Source: Phascolomyces articulosus (lineage: Eukaryota; Mucoromycota; Mucoromycetes; Mucorales; Lichtheimiaceae). From it: a stretch of 64,000 nt of DNA. A model generated the notes under the pieces. That model searched no databases, was not told the DNA's origin, and saw only the letters and a program-made list of their open reading frames with translations. Both the position numbers and the translations under genes were made by a program. Positions 11,811 to 23,420 of the stretch are shown here, piece after piece (position 1 is the first letter of the stretch; every line of letters starts with the position of its first letter). The stretch spans positions 270,519 to 334,518 of the forward strand of contig JAIXMP010000041.1 in assembly GCA_025677815.1 (NCBI GenBank). Reading direction: 5' to 3'.

Positions 11811-13411
11811 ATGAGTCTTCATGTCGCCAAGAAAAACTTGATTGGACTTACTTTGGAACAAATTCAGCTTGAAGTACAAAACATACCAACAGCAAAAAAA
11901 TATACAGCATTACAATTATGGCAACAAATGTATCGTCATGGCAATACTTCATTTCAAACCATGACGAACCTATCAAAACCTCTTCGAGATCATTTACATC
12001 AATATTATAGAGTTGATTATGGTCATGTACAATTGGATCAAACTTCAGTAGACGGAACACGGAAATGGTTGGTTGGATTTAACGATCCAAGAGCTGTGGT
12101 AGAATCTGTCTTGATTCCAGAACTGAAACGTCATACCCTTTGTGTTTCTTCTCAAATTGGTTGTTCTTTACGTTGTAGTTTTTGTCACACAGGTAAAAAA
12201 CAAACAAACAAACATCTTATTATTAGTTATTTATCATTTATTCAACTCATGTCAATGGACCCAAAAAAAAAAAAAAAAAAAACCAGGAACACAAAAATTA
12301 TTAAGGAACTTGACAGCAGGTGAAATTGTTGGTCAAGTCATGTTGGCAGCTCATGGTGTCCATCAATTTGATTCACCTCATATCCATAATAAAAAGAAAG
12401 CTTTATCTCATATGGTATTTATGGGTCAAGGTGAACCTCTTTATAATCCTCGTAATGTATTTCAAGCGATTCAAGTATTGACGGATCCTCAAGGATTACA
12501 ATGGCCAAAACAAAAAATCACAGTATCTACTTCAGGTGTCGTTCCATTAATCCCCAAGATTTCAGAATTAGGTGTCTCATTAGCTATTTCACTTCATGCA
12601 ACTAGAAATTCACTTCGTGATGTGCTTGTACCACTTAACAAAACATTTTCATTGGAGACTTTAATGGATGCTTGTATGCAATATGCAAAACAATCTAGTG
12701 GTCAACGTATCACTTTTGAGTAACGTATTGTTCTTATTTTTATGCATTATGATCATCCACATCCATCAACTTATCAAAAAAAAAACTTGTTTCTCATCAC
12801 TATTTTTTAGATACGTCATGTTAGATGGAGTCAACGATTCTCTAGGTGAAGCTCGAGATCTTGTGAAACTTTTAAAACAGTTACCAGCTCATGTCAATCT
12901 CATGTAAGTGATAATAATAATAAAAGAGTTCGTTTTAAAATGAAAATAAAAAAAATAGGGGTGGGAGAAATAAATTAAGGGATCTTCCGGTTTCTCCATC
13001 ATTTTAACTGATTCAAGTAATAATTCATATTTTGTCTATAAATAAAAAAAATATGAATAATAGACCATTTAATCCATGGCCTGGAAGTGATTATAAAACA
13101 TCAAAACCAGAACAAGTCGAAAAGTTTCTTGAAACGGTCCAGAAAGGTGGTGTTCATTGTACTATAAGAAGACCTAGGGGTCAAGGTAAAATAATAATAA
13201 TAATTTTTTTTAAATGAATTGCATTTTATACCTTCTTTATTACTATTATCATTATGTGTATGTTAATCACTTTATCTATATGATTATGATTATTTAAACT
13301 GACCCTGGAATTATTATATTAATTGCATATGATATAGATATCTTAGCAGCTTGTGGTCAATTACGAAGTAGTGAAGAAAGAAAAAAAGCAGCATTATCAG
13401 CATCAGCATAA
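11811..13411 (+). CDS. rlmN: RlmN-type radical SAM adenine-C2 methyltransferase
   Basis: Five exons (11811-12192, 12287-12719, 12811-12903, 13064-13185, 13338-13411) join in phase to give 367 aa, close to bacterial RlmN length. Visible hallmarks are the 4Fe-4S cluster motif CSLRCSFC (C118, C122, C125), the LCVSS cysteine (C111) and the C-terminal AACGQL cysteine (C349) that forms the methyl-carrier pair. [20 protein letters not shown] and [14 protein letters not shown] are also family motifs. In bacteria the enzyme methylates 23S rRNA A2503 and A37 of some tRNAs. A nuclear spliced copy probably acts on organellar or cytosolic RNA, but I see no clear mitochondrial presequence. Cfr paralogues share the fold, but the overall motif set fits RlmN better. 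Confidence 0.92.
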
Positions 13412-15455
13412 AAAAAAGATTATAATTAGATCAATATACACTTATTTGTCACATCTATTATTATCAACTACTATCTATTATATAGTTACTTCTTGTTTTT
13501 TTTTCTGCATCCATCATCATCATTAACTTTCATTTAGCTTTGCATTTCATTTTTGTACTTTATTTTATTTTGGTTTTATAATAATATATATAATTGGATT
13601 TATATCCATACTTTTCGCATTGAAAGGATATTTTTAGTATTCATTAATTTATGATGGTTTGCACATATCTTGGTCTTTTTTTTCCATGATCAATATTATA
13701 TAAATGATTAGTATACATATGTTCCAGATTATACAGCAGCAACTATAATATTAGCTACTACGAAATGTATCTTTTTTTATTCTATAAAATGCAAAAAGTT
13801 TTAAAAGTGGATCGAATTAAAGTGACAAAAATAGTATTTTACAAACACGTATACATACGCCTGGTTTGAAACCCTCTAATTATATCAGAAAGATCCTGAA
13901 ACGACTATTCCCAATGATTTATGTTGTAGATAATATCCGTATGTAAGCATATCTGTTTCAGACTGATCCTTTTTTACTAAATACACACCATTCCTAGTAA
14001 TCATTACTTTTTTGTGAAATGAATGATGGAAGAAATCAATAAGACTCTACTGTAGCTACTATGTCACTCTTTCCTTGAGCAAATGACACTATACCTATAT
14101 TATATTTTGTACATATTTCTGTAACATGTATGCAACTTCTGGCTAATTATATAAATCTATCCAATTTAAGAGTAGTAAATATCTAAAATATCAAAGTATG
14201 TTATTATTAATATTATTAGTACCCGAGATATTCATTTATGTACCTAGTAGATGCACGAGCACGTCAAGTGAAATATGTATAGAAATGCATATTTTTTATA
14301 AATCATGCAAAAAAAAAAAAATATGTGTGACTTATTGAATTTTCCCACTTTGTTTTTTTCATACCAACATTATGTATAAAACCAACAAAGAATGTATAAA
14401 ATAACAGCTTGTCTTACATATATACGAAATATGTATTGTAGTGGCCTAGTAAACTACTACAAAATGTTTGTGGTAGTTTACTTGTCACAGCGGATGATAT
14501 ATTCTATCCAATTGTTTCCCATTCAAATGTGTTTATCACAAGTAGTAGAAAGGAAGGTGGGGGGGGGGAATTGCATATCGCACAACCCAACACCTTGCTC
14601 ATTCTTATTATCCCTAATAAAGTATAAATCTGTGAGAGTTGAAATAAGTTGTTTTCTATCAACAGAAATGATTGATGGCGTAAAAAAACGTATTCAAAAA
14701 TAAATGAAAAAAAAACTTTATCTTTTTTATTACGTACGTATTTTGTCTAAAAAATAATAATATATAATTTTATATTAACTACTACAACTCAATAGGGATA
14801 TCAACAACAATAAAATGTTTTATCTCTATAATAATATATTATTTATAGGATGCACGCAGATCACTATTATTGATGAAAGGAGAAAAGGGGGAAGAAAAGA
14901 GTGTGGTGGATTAAATGATATGCATAACATATATTCCCAATCCCGGTAATTAAGAATGTTTGCTTTCTAATAGAACAATGAAATTTTATCTCACGTAGTA
15001 CGTTGATCAAGTGTCATTATTCTATTATAATATACTTATATATGCGTACGTAACAATACGTATGCTCACTCTACATTATAATATCACATTTATTAATTCA
15101 ACAGGACTGGGGGGAGAGAGAGAAGAACACAACAAGTTGTATTTTTTAAAATAGGTTTTTTTTCTTAACAGAATCACGACATAGGTCAATTCAATCGTGC
15201 ACATGAAATAACTATAAATTTTAATCTAGTAGTCCTATATTATCAATGGATATTCGTGGAAAACAGATATTTTCATCACGATTTGTAGAAGGGCAATATC
15301 CATTTGTTACTATGAAGTTCAATACAAATGTGGGGACTATGGATACCCTGTGTACCCAATTTTGTACCACCCTATTATGAAATCTATCATGTAAAAAAAG
15401 CCCATTTCAAAACCCACTTTTTTTTTTGTTTTATTCTTGCAGAAAAGAAAAAAAA
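13412..15455. other. intergenic region of about 2 kb
   Basis: AT-rich, with no convincing gene on either strand. A G run sits near 14561-14570 and an A/G-rich patch near 15110-15126. Several 60-100 codon frames have compositions typical of noncoding AT-rich DNA. Confidence 0.45.
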
Positions 15456-17549
15456 ATGTCAAAAAGAGCAGCAAGTCCAACCATCGAAACGAATTCAAAA
15501 CGCAACAAAAGTGAACACATGACCCACTTCATCCATGAAGTACCTGAAAATAACAAAGACACTTGTTTCTTACATCTTGAACACGTCCAAGATGTTTTTA
15601 AAAATGACAGATTCTCTGAAACAGTCGATTTATGTGACTCAGCCATGGACAGGATCCTTCATCAGCAATTAAAAATCCTCGATATTCGTGCTGCGTCATT
15701 AGGCATGATGGGCAATTTCAAAAAGGCAGATAAAGACGCGTCATTAATGGTACATCTGGCTCCGTCACAGTCGATAGGATATATTCGTATGGGTGACTTA
15801 TGGATGTTACGTGGTAATCAACGGCAAGCAATGGAAGTATATCAAAGCGGACTCAAGCATATAAAAGAAGAAGAAACTAAAGGGCATGAGTTACTTTTAT
15901 TGCGACACCAGAAGGCGATGCAAAAGAGAAACGAACCATTTGATATTATTGCACATTTGCCTTATGATATTATCAACCTGATTTTATTACAACTGACCCT
16001 AGGAGAACGTTTTCAGTTTCTTGATACATCAAAAACATGGCGTAACAAGGGTTGTGCTTGTGCTCCAGCATGGGATCATATTTGGATTTTGAATGGTCAT
16101 GAGAGTGCTGAACGATTCGTACAATTGTTGCCGTATATTGATCAACATATCATTGAACTTGCGGGAATTGATCTGGATCAGTCTCTTTTGGATACTCTAT
16201 TCCGTCAATTATCCAATGGTCAGTTTAATAGGTTACGTAGATGTTATATGGTAAGTAAAAAAAAAATAAGAAGCGGGGAGGGGGTAACCGTGGAGCCTGC
16301 TCTGTTAAACGGACATTATTCCAAATGATGTGAATTGATGGATAAGGTTAACTATTTATATTTATAATAGGCAGGTAAAGAAATCCAAAATACACATTTT
16401 GATGCTTTTACGAAGGCTGGAAAAACTTTGACAGAATTACATCTGTCATTCGAAGATATATCAACTGTCGGTTTGAAACGAGCCCTCCATGCATGCACAG
16501 AACTGCGTAATTTGTCCATCAATAGGGGGTGTAACTCTATTGTGATGGATATCGTACATCATAACTGTCAAAAACTCAAGCGTTTGTCTTATGGAATCGA
16601 ATTTTTAAACACATATGATATATATGATGACGAGATCAAAACAGAGAAAAAGGAAAAAACAGTTGTATCAGCAGCAGCTACAGTAACACAAAGCGGTTTA
16701 CAGGAACTTGCAGTGGAAATCAAAAGGCCATTAGATATTGTACCTACACTCAACCAGCATCACAGCACGATCCGCTCACTAAGTATGAAAGCAATCGACA
16801 GTAGTGTTTCTGATGGTATTGTTTTTTATGATATATCCTTTTTAATTGGTACATTTAAATTCGAACTTGAAGAAGCAAATGAAAAGGACTTGGATACATT
16901 AGCAAAAGCATGTCGTTCGCTACGTGAATTGCGATCAATTCACTTGTATGCAGGTGATATAGCATGTAAAACCTTTATTCCACCTTTATTACAAAATGCA
17001 ATCCACTTGCGATGGCTTTCCTTGAGCAGTGGCTGTTTTGTCAATTTACCCGCGGAGACATATACGGTTATTGGCAATCTACCCTATTTACAAAGACTGA
17101 CGATCGATAGAGCCGCAACCACAGATGAAAAAATGAAAACATTATTTGATGCGTTGGTTTCCAAAGATAGACAACTCCCTACTGTTCTTGAAGATATTCG
17201 AGTCATTGAAAGCAAAAGTTTTCGTGTTGATTCTGTGATTGATCATCTGGTTCAACTTCCAGCATTGAAACATCTTTCATTCAATAATGCTAGGCTGTCG
17301 GAACAAGATATGCTCAATTTGGCCAAAAAATTACAATATCATCCCAGGTTTTGTTCCATCACATTGGAAGATATGAATTCTGTTAAGGATAAAACGTTAA
17401 TTGCTCTCGCTGCCATCAAACAACTGAAACAAATCCATTTGGAAGATTTGTTATTTATCTCCTCTGAAGGTTTGAAAGCGTTTAAAGGGACCTCCATAAA
17501 ATTAACTGTAAAGAAGGGCTATCATGACATTAATGAAAAAGATTTGTAA
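15456..17549 (+). CDS. TPR / F-box / leucine-rich repeat protein (intact copy)
   Basis: Two exons (15456-16250 and 16371-17549, phase 0) encode 657 aa. Residues about 45-145 form TPR-like helices (RAASLGMMGNFKKADKDASL, GDLWMLRGNQRQAMEVYQSG). Residues about 162-205 are an F-box (IIAHLPYDIINLILLQL). The remainder is a run of leucine-rich repeats (TELHLSFEDISTVGLKRAL, LRWLSLSSGCFVNLP, LKHLSFNNARLSEQDML). This TPR-F-box-LRR order matches fission yeast Pof3 and budding yeast Dia2, substrate receptors of SCF ubiquitin ligases; orthology is not certain. A Lys/Glu-rich insertion lies near residue 335. A nearly identical but dead copy lies inverted at 41968-47760, and a more diverged dead copy at 33565-34560. 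Confidence 0.85.
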
Positions 17550-18295
17550 AATAATATATCCACCATTTTCTTTAATAACCATCCAACAATACAAAAAAAT
17601 AAAGCTTTTTTTAAATACAATGTTTCTATGTTTATTCTTGAAGTATTGAATTGAAGAAGCTTTGATTGGTGATTTTTAATATTAAGTGAGATACAGTGGT
17701 TTAGTATGGTGAAACTACCATGGATAGATTATTACATAATTTTCTACATTCATGTGGTGGCAATACATGTATTATTGAAGAAAAGTTATTATACAGATAT
17801 TAGGTAAAAGGTTATTGTCAATATCACTAGGTAAGTAGAAATAAAAACAATGTATCTTTATAGCTGTGAAGCAGTTAGTATATATTGAAATTGAACATAG
17901 CTAATATCGAGTCGTCAAACAATTCCATGTACATAATGAAACTAATTAAAATTTTACATGAGTTTATAATATGACCAAGAAGAAAACAGAAGAGTATTAG
18001 TGTAATGTATGTGTGTGTAAGCGTTGAATACTGACTGTCATAATAGAACAATGCCATTCACTTCAGATTCGCATTTTAAAAAAAAACTCTCTCTTTTTTT
18101 TCTTCACATACCCAATTTACAATAGTTATATATTATCAAAATAAAAAAAAAATATTTAAACTACAAAGCACATTATAGTTTCTTTATTGTCGTTTTTCAT
18201 AATACTATGCAGTACATGATCATCTCAAGATACTAGGTGACTAATGCATGCTTTTATAAATAGTAAGTGTATCATCGATTATATGGCTTAAATCA
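17550..18295. other. 3' flank, partly shared with the inverted pseudogene copy
   Basis: From the stop codon to about 17835 this noncoding sequence is clearly similar, in inverse orientation, to 41647-41967. For example, a 34-bp match falls around 17713-17747 and 41761-41794. The duplicated segment therefore extends beyond the coding region. No gene was seen. Confidence 0.65.
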
Positions 18296-18508
18296 TTAAT
18301 AGACATTCTTGATTGCTCTACGGTTCATTAAAATCTTATAACTATTACTCTCGATTTGTAAAGTAACAAAGGCACGACGTTCTTCTCCCAATGGAACTTG
18401 GTCAGGAAGAACATCCATATCAAATAATTTTACCAAGTTGGCAACAGAAAGACACATCTCTTGTTGAGCAAATTTTTTTCCAATACAATTTCTTGTGCTA
18501 ATCATCAT
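18296..18508 (-). pseudogene. cytochrome P450 C-terminal fragment
   Basis: Seventy codons contain the heme-binding end of a P450: TRNCIGKKFAQQEM holds the conserved heme-ligating Cys and the GKKFA helix start. After it come VLPDQVPLGEERRAF and the terminal beta-strand SYKILMNRR. A full P450 is about 500 residues, and here the roughly 430 upstream residues (I-helix, ExxR, most of the FxxGxRxCxG loop) are missing from higher coordinates on this strand. It is therefore a truncated relic, or possibly a last exon whose gene was broken by rearrangement next to the duplicated F-box segment. Confidence 0.75.
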
Positions 18509-19849
18509 TCGGTAATTTTGATTCTATTCATTTTGCTTCTTGGTACCTCGCTTAGTTAAATTGTTTTATGAAATCACAGGACAGAGAAATTATGCGCCCA
18601 ACCGAAATTTAGAATAAATAATAAAATTCGACATGTCGATTTGAAGACATAAGAATTCATGAAAAACTGGATCAAAAACACCTCTATGAATGGTGCTGAG
18701 GCTAAGGGCGCGAATTCATGGGAAAACGTAAGGAACGAATCGAAAAGAATAGCTGCCGAAATGAACGAAAACGATAAATATCAAGACATACCAATTGGGG
18801 TGTAATTAGAAGAAGCGAGCGGACGTTAAAACTCGAAAATTCTCAGATTAAAGCGAACATCCGTTTTGGTAAATGTCTCCAATCGAGGGCAGCTCTCTTT
18901 CTGCTTGGTCAGAAGCGGTGCAATTATTTCAACAAGGCTTTTCTCGTAAATATCGTGGTGAACCTGATGTACGTACACAAGTTAACAAAAATCAGTTTAA
19001 AATAACGTTCATTGTTGTAGTATTTTATTTTTATATCAGCCTTTTTGCGTACAAAAAGCCACTAATTCTGACCCTAAAAGCACAAGGCTCGAATGTTTTG
19101 CTACGGGTGCTCTAAATAAATGATATCCTAATCCGGGTTATAGTTCTAGCTCAGACAAGCGTCCAAATGATTTTAAAGACTATAAAAAACAATCAGCATG
19201 ATTCAAGGGCTATAAACAAGAAACGGCACGATTCAAGAACCAAAAACATATGTTTCATAGCAGCAACAGGTCTAGTTGTTGGCTTTTTACTTTAACCTTA
19301 ATGTTCCCAATAAATAAATAAAAAAAGAGTTACATCCTTTTAACTCTTTAAAAACTTTCTTTACTTGACAATTGTCTGTAACAAAAAAAACAAAACTTTT
19401 ATTTTAAAGTCAATGAATCTTGGCTAACGTGCGAACTTGTTGGGATCAATGAAAAAGAGAGGGAATGCGCGATCAGTTGCGCTAGATTCAACATTGGTTG
19501 TTTGTTTGTTTGTTTGTTTGCTTTTTTTTTTTTTTTTTTTTTTTGTAAATAAATGGTACCATATATAAAAATATTTTATTTGTTCTTGTGGGTGTTACTG
19601 CTTGGATTGGATCAATGGAAGCAAAACGATTGAAATTTTGATAGACGGGCATTCCTATCGTTGTTTCTAACCTTATCTTTTATAGCATAATTCTATAGTT
19701 GTACTGCATAAAACGCTATTGCTTATTCAACAATCAGTTCACTAAGGTATTTTATTAACCAACCCATTCTTCATTTATTTTTTACTATCTAATATTACTC
19801 TATTGAATAAAATAATAGATATATTCATGAAAGTAATTTATTTATACTC
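18509..19849. other. unresolved region with a coding-like fragment
   Basis: Around 18873-18970 (plus) a frame reads SSLSAWSEAVQLFQQGFSRK before decaying. Base composition over about 18560-19260 is less extreme than its surroundings, with GCGCCC, GGGCGCG and repeated GATTCAAG motifs, which suggests a degraded element of unknown type. A (TTTG)n stretch followed by a T tract lies at about 19495-19545. No full gene can be supported. Confidence 0.35.
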
Positions 19850-20216
19850 TTATCGAAATGCGAGTTGTCCCAGTAAGAACTGAACATCTTGTGGTAATAG
19901 TAATGCATGATGGATTTGGCAATTTAAGCATCTCTAAATATAGATAGCAAGAAAACGCTCAGTTGGAATGAATTGACAATAATATACATAAAACTTTATA
20001 GGCGAATATACTGACATTTCTATCGCCTTCACCCTTGTTTCTCTTGTCTGCAGAGAATAATGGATCAACAGGATCTTGTTCTACTGACTGTTCATGTTGA
20101 TGTTTATTAATCGCTTGGCTTGATAAAGGCGTATCTTGTTGCTGTGGTTGACCTCTTTCGAGGATTTGATACGTATAGTCCTGAAAGCTCCCGTTAATGG
20201 ATGTGTTAATAGTGAT
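19850..20216 (-). CDS. unrecognised two-exon 3' gene end
   Basis: Not recognised. On the minus strand an exon at 20216-20016 (67 codons, preceded by ACCAATAG) reads QDYTYQILERGQPQQQ and continues EQSVEQDPVDPLFSADKRNK. A GTCAGT donor and a TATTTAG acceptor join it in phase 0 to 19933-19850, which reads RCLNCQIHHALLLPQDVQFL and ends GQLAFR-stop. Composition and phase agreement suggest real coding sequence. No start exon could be joined; a short frame (MSSLKGIHIDRGNLLQSF) just upstream near 20308 does not splice in phase. The gene may be partial, or decayed at its 5' end. Confidence 0.45.
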
Positions 20217-21118
20217 CTATTGGTTTCTCTTACTTTAATTCAAGGGCTTAAGGGATTCGTTTTGGAAGGATTGGAGCAGATTACCCCGATCGATGTGGAT
20301 GCCTTTTAGAGAAGACATCAATAGAGTTATTCGTATAAATGAATGTGATAATATTGATAGAAAACGACAGATGGTCTAGAATACAATGACGGTGAATTGT
20401 AATATCCATCATTGATGAAGGAAAATAAAAGTAATATTTTTAAGACATATATTATTTCATGAGGAATTGCTCAACGAACACTCTTCAAATATCACCATAT
20501 TATTGGGACTTTTAACAGAGTGTATATTTTATATATCTTTCATTCTTATGTACTATGTAATTGTTGTCCATGTAAAAAGAGTTGGAATATAGACATTCAA
20601 TTATTTTATATTCTTGTTAATGTATTCAGGGACATAAACTTATTAGACAACATAGTTTTATATACCAGGTGTTCCCAGGAATGAATCTATTCAATAAATT
20701 CATAATTATACACTTGTTCTACCGAGTTTTAATATAAACCACCCGTGCTCAAACTTCAAAAGGTTATATAAAATGGCTGTTGCGGTTATAAAGCCGTTAG
20801 CTTAAAGTGTAAGGATACTTATTCCCTCTATAATTGAGTTTCTTGTCAAGGTCAAAGGTATAAAAAGTTAGTATCAAGTAAGCCACAATGAATATAATCA
20901 CACTGCATAAACTTTTTTTGTGTCACTTTTTTTTTACAATACTTGAAATTTTCCGTTGCATAAATAATTAACGTGGGGTTTTATAATAAATCCATTTAAT
21001 AATGCTACGATTCAATTTATTTCCTCCTCTCTTTTTCCCTCTTTTTTTTTGTTTTTATTATTGATTCTCTCTTTTATCTAATTTTTCCGATACTAAGTAA
21101 AACAACAACAGCAACAAA
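20217..21118. other. intergenic region
   Basis: Contains the unattached minus-strand frame near 20308 and otherwise AT-rich noncoding DNA. A T-rich tract at 21020-21080 precedes the allantoicase start, in a CAACAACAGCAACAAAATG context. Nothing else was seen. Confidence 0.45.
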
Positions 21119-23011
21119 ATGGGTGCTATTCAGAGTTGTCTTGCACCAGCACCATATACGGAATTATGCGCTAAACAACTGGATGATACCATCCTAAGTT
21201 ATTATACGGATTTAGCATCTGCCAAGTTCGAAGGGTCTATTATAAGTGCTTCAGACCAATATTTTGGAAATGCTGATAATCTTATTGATGAAAATGAACC
21301 TCATGTAGAAGAAGAATTGGATCGAGGTAATGTAAACAATGCATGCAAATGCATTTTTCTGTGTAACAAATCGATATGGATCGGATGATCACTCTAATCT
21401 CACACACCTATTTCTTTTTATGTTTTAAAGATGGCGAACGTGATGGTTGGCAATCAAAACGACATGTCGAAGATGCATGGTAAAATAACAATGAACGTTT
21501 TTTTATTTGTTATTATTATTATTAAAAACCTCTCCATTATAATTTATATATATAGGGCGGTTGTACGACTTGGCTGTCAAGGTCATCTTTATGGTTTTGA
21601 TATTAATACTGTTAATTTTAACGACGCTGCTCCACTAACGGCTACTATCGAAGCAGCACAAAGCCATCCCCATGGTACAAAGAAAGTAAAGTATATAACT
21701 CCTTTTATAATTAAAATAAACAATCTCTTCTAAATAATGTTGTTATATTTTAGTGGGTAACACTTTTACCTAACGTACGGATCACACCGAATCAACATAA
21801 TTTTTTCCTTTTGGGAGGCAGTCAGCATGTTTATTCTCAAGTTAAATTAACAATATCACCTGGAGGTGGTGTGGTAAAAAATACAAATTTCTTCTTTTTT
21901 ATTGTTATGAACAGAACAAAGTAGCTATACTATTTCTAACTAAAACTTATATGTTTATTCAGGCACGTTTACGTTGTTATGGTAATGCTGTACCAGATTG
22001 GCCAAGGGGTTTAAAGAGTTCAGTTAATTTGGCATCCGTTCAAAAAGGAGCTCGTATTACTCGATGGACGGATATACATCATGCAAATAACCCAAATATT
22101 TTAATGGATCACGGAAAAACAACGTATGTAAATATATATTTTGGTATTATAATAATCATATTAGAAAGAAAGGAAAGCCAAGGGAAAAAATGTATTCTTA
22201 TATATAAATATATATTATATAATTTGTAGTGCAGATGGATGGGAAACACCACATTCTCGAGATGCTGATCGAAATGATTATGTTGTTATCCAACTTGCAT
22301 CTCCTGGAACCTTAAACTCTCTTACTATCAGCACTGAACATTATTTAGGTATAAAAGTAAAAGAAAAATGTGTGACTATAAAAGTCTAACTTTATATTTC
22401 ATTCTTTTCGATAGGAAATGCCCCTAATGCAATTTCTATTGATGGCTGTTATAGTGTAGAGGTAATATATTATTACCTATATTTATGAGTATATTACATT
22501 TGAAACTAAACCTATAGCTCATTGTTTTATAGGAAGATCCAGCTTATGATTACACAGCCGATTGGATCGAGATTGTACAGCGTGAGACAGTTAAAGAAAA
22601 TACTTTGACTATATTCAACATGGCCAATAACAAAAAGGTCTTTTCTCATTTACGATTAACAGTACATCCAGGTTTATTATCATTTTTTCTCTTTTTTTTT
22701 AATATGAAAATAGGCAAACATAAATCAATAGGATATTAATTTATATCATTTATTCCATAGATGGTGGTATACAGCAAATTTTAGCCATGGGGCATCCTTA
22801 TATTGAAGAAGAAGAGGAAGAAAATGCAATGGATAGTACAGAAGCTAAAAATGATGCCATGTCGAGCGATGAATCTATTGGTTTCTCTGAAAGTATTGGT
22901 ATTGGAGGTCGTCGTAAGCGTCATAGAGCTTCAGCAGATAAAGCGGCTCGAGCTATTCATAAAACTTTGGAAATTCATACACGAGCTAAACGACGACAGA
23001 TCATCACATAA
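21119..23011 (+). CDS. DAL2: allantoicase
   Basis: Allantoicase hydrolyses allantoate to ureidoglycolate and urea in purine/ureide breakdown. Nine exons join in phase (21119-21326, 21431-21479, 21556-21685, 21754-21873, 21963-22123, 22230-22348, 22415-22461, 22533-22671, 22761-23011), giving 407 aa. The two-repeat architecture is visible. Repeat 1 has ISASDQYFGNADNLI, DGWQSKR and VVRLGCQGHLYGFDINT; repeat 2 has ARLRCYGN, DGWETPHSRD and YVVIQLASPGTLNSLTIST. These are the galactose-binding-like folds of the family. The C-terminus carries an extra acidic then Arg/Lys-rich tail (about residues 335-407) beyond the usual family length of about 330-350. No other uric-acid pathway gene lies nearby. 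Confidence 0.92.
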
Positions 23012-23420
23012 ATTATTATGTGATTTATACTATTATTATTAGTGTGTTATACTATTTTATTATTATACAATACTATAATTTTATTGTAGATCTCTTTCAA
23101 TTTTATTTTCTGCAATAAAGCGTTTATATAATGCCTAGAAAAAAAAAATAAGCAAATAATTTCATGCAGATCAAGTTTACAAAATTCCCTAAAGTTGATT
23201 TAAAGTACAGCTCTGAGGCAATAGAGTAAAATAATAGTAGTAATGGTAAATAGTAAAGAAAGAGAACCCAATCAACTTTTTTATTATTATTTAGTCTCAA
23301 ATATCCTTTTTCTCTCTTCTTCCTCTTCTTTTTTTTTACTCTTTCTTAATATTTTCCCCTTTCCTTTTCCTTTCATTATTCCTTTTCGTAATTTATTATA
23401 GTTATTATATATTTTTTTTA
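23012..23420. other. intergenic region
   Basis: About 400 bp holding the presumed 3' end of the allantoicase gene and a pyrimidine-rich tract (23305-23400) directly before the next start codon. Nothing else was seen. Confidence 0.5.
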
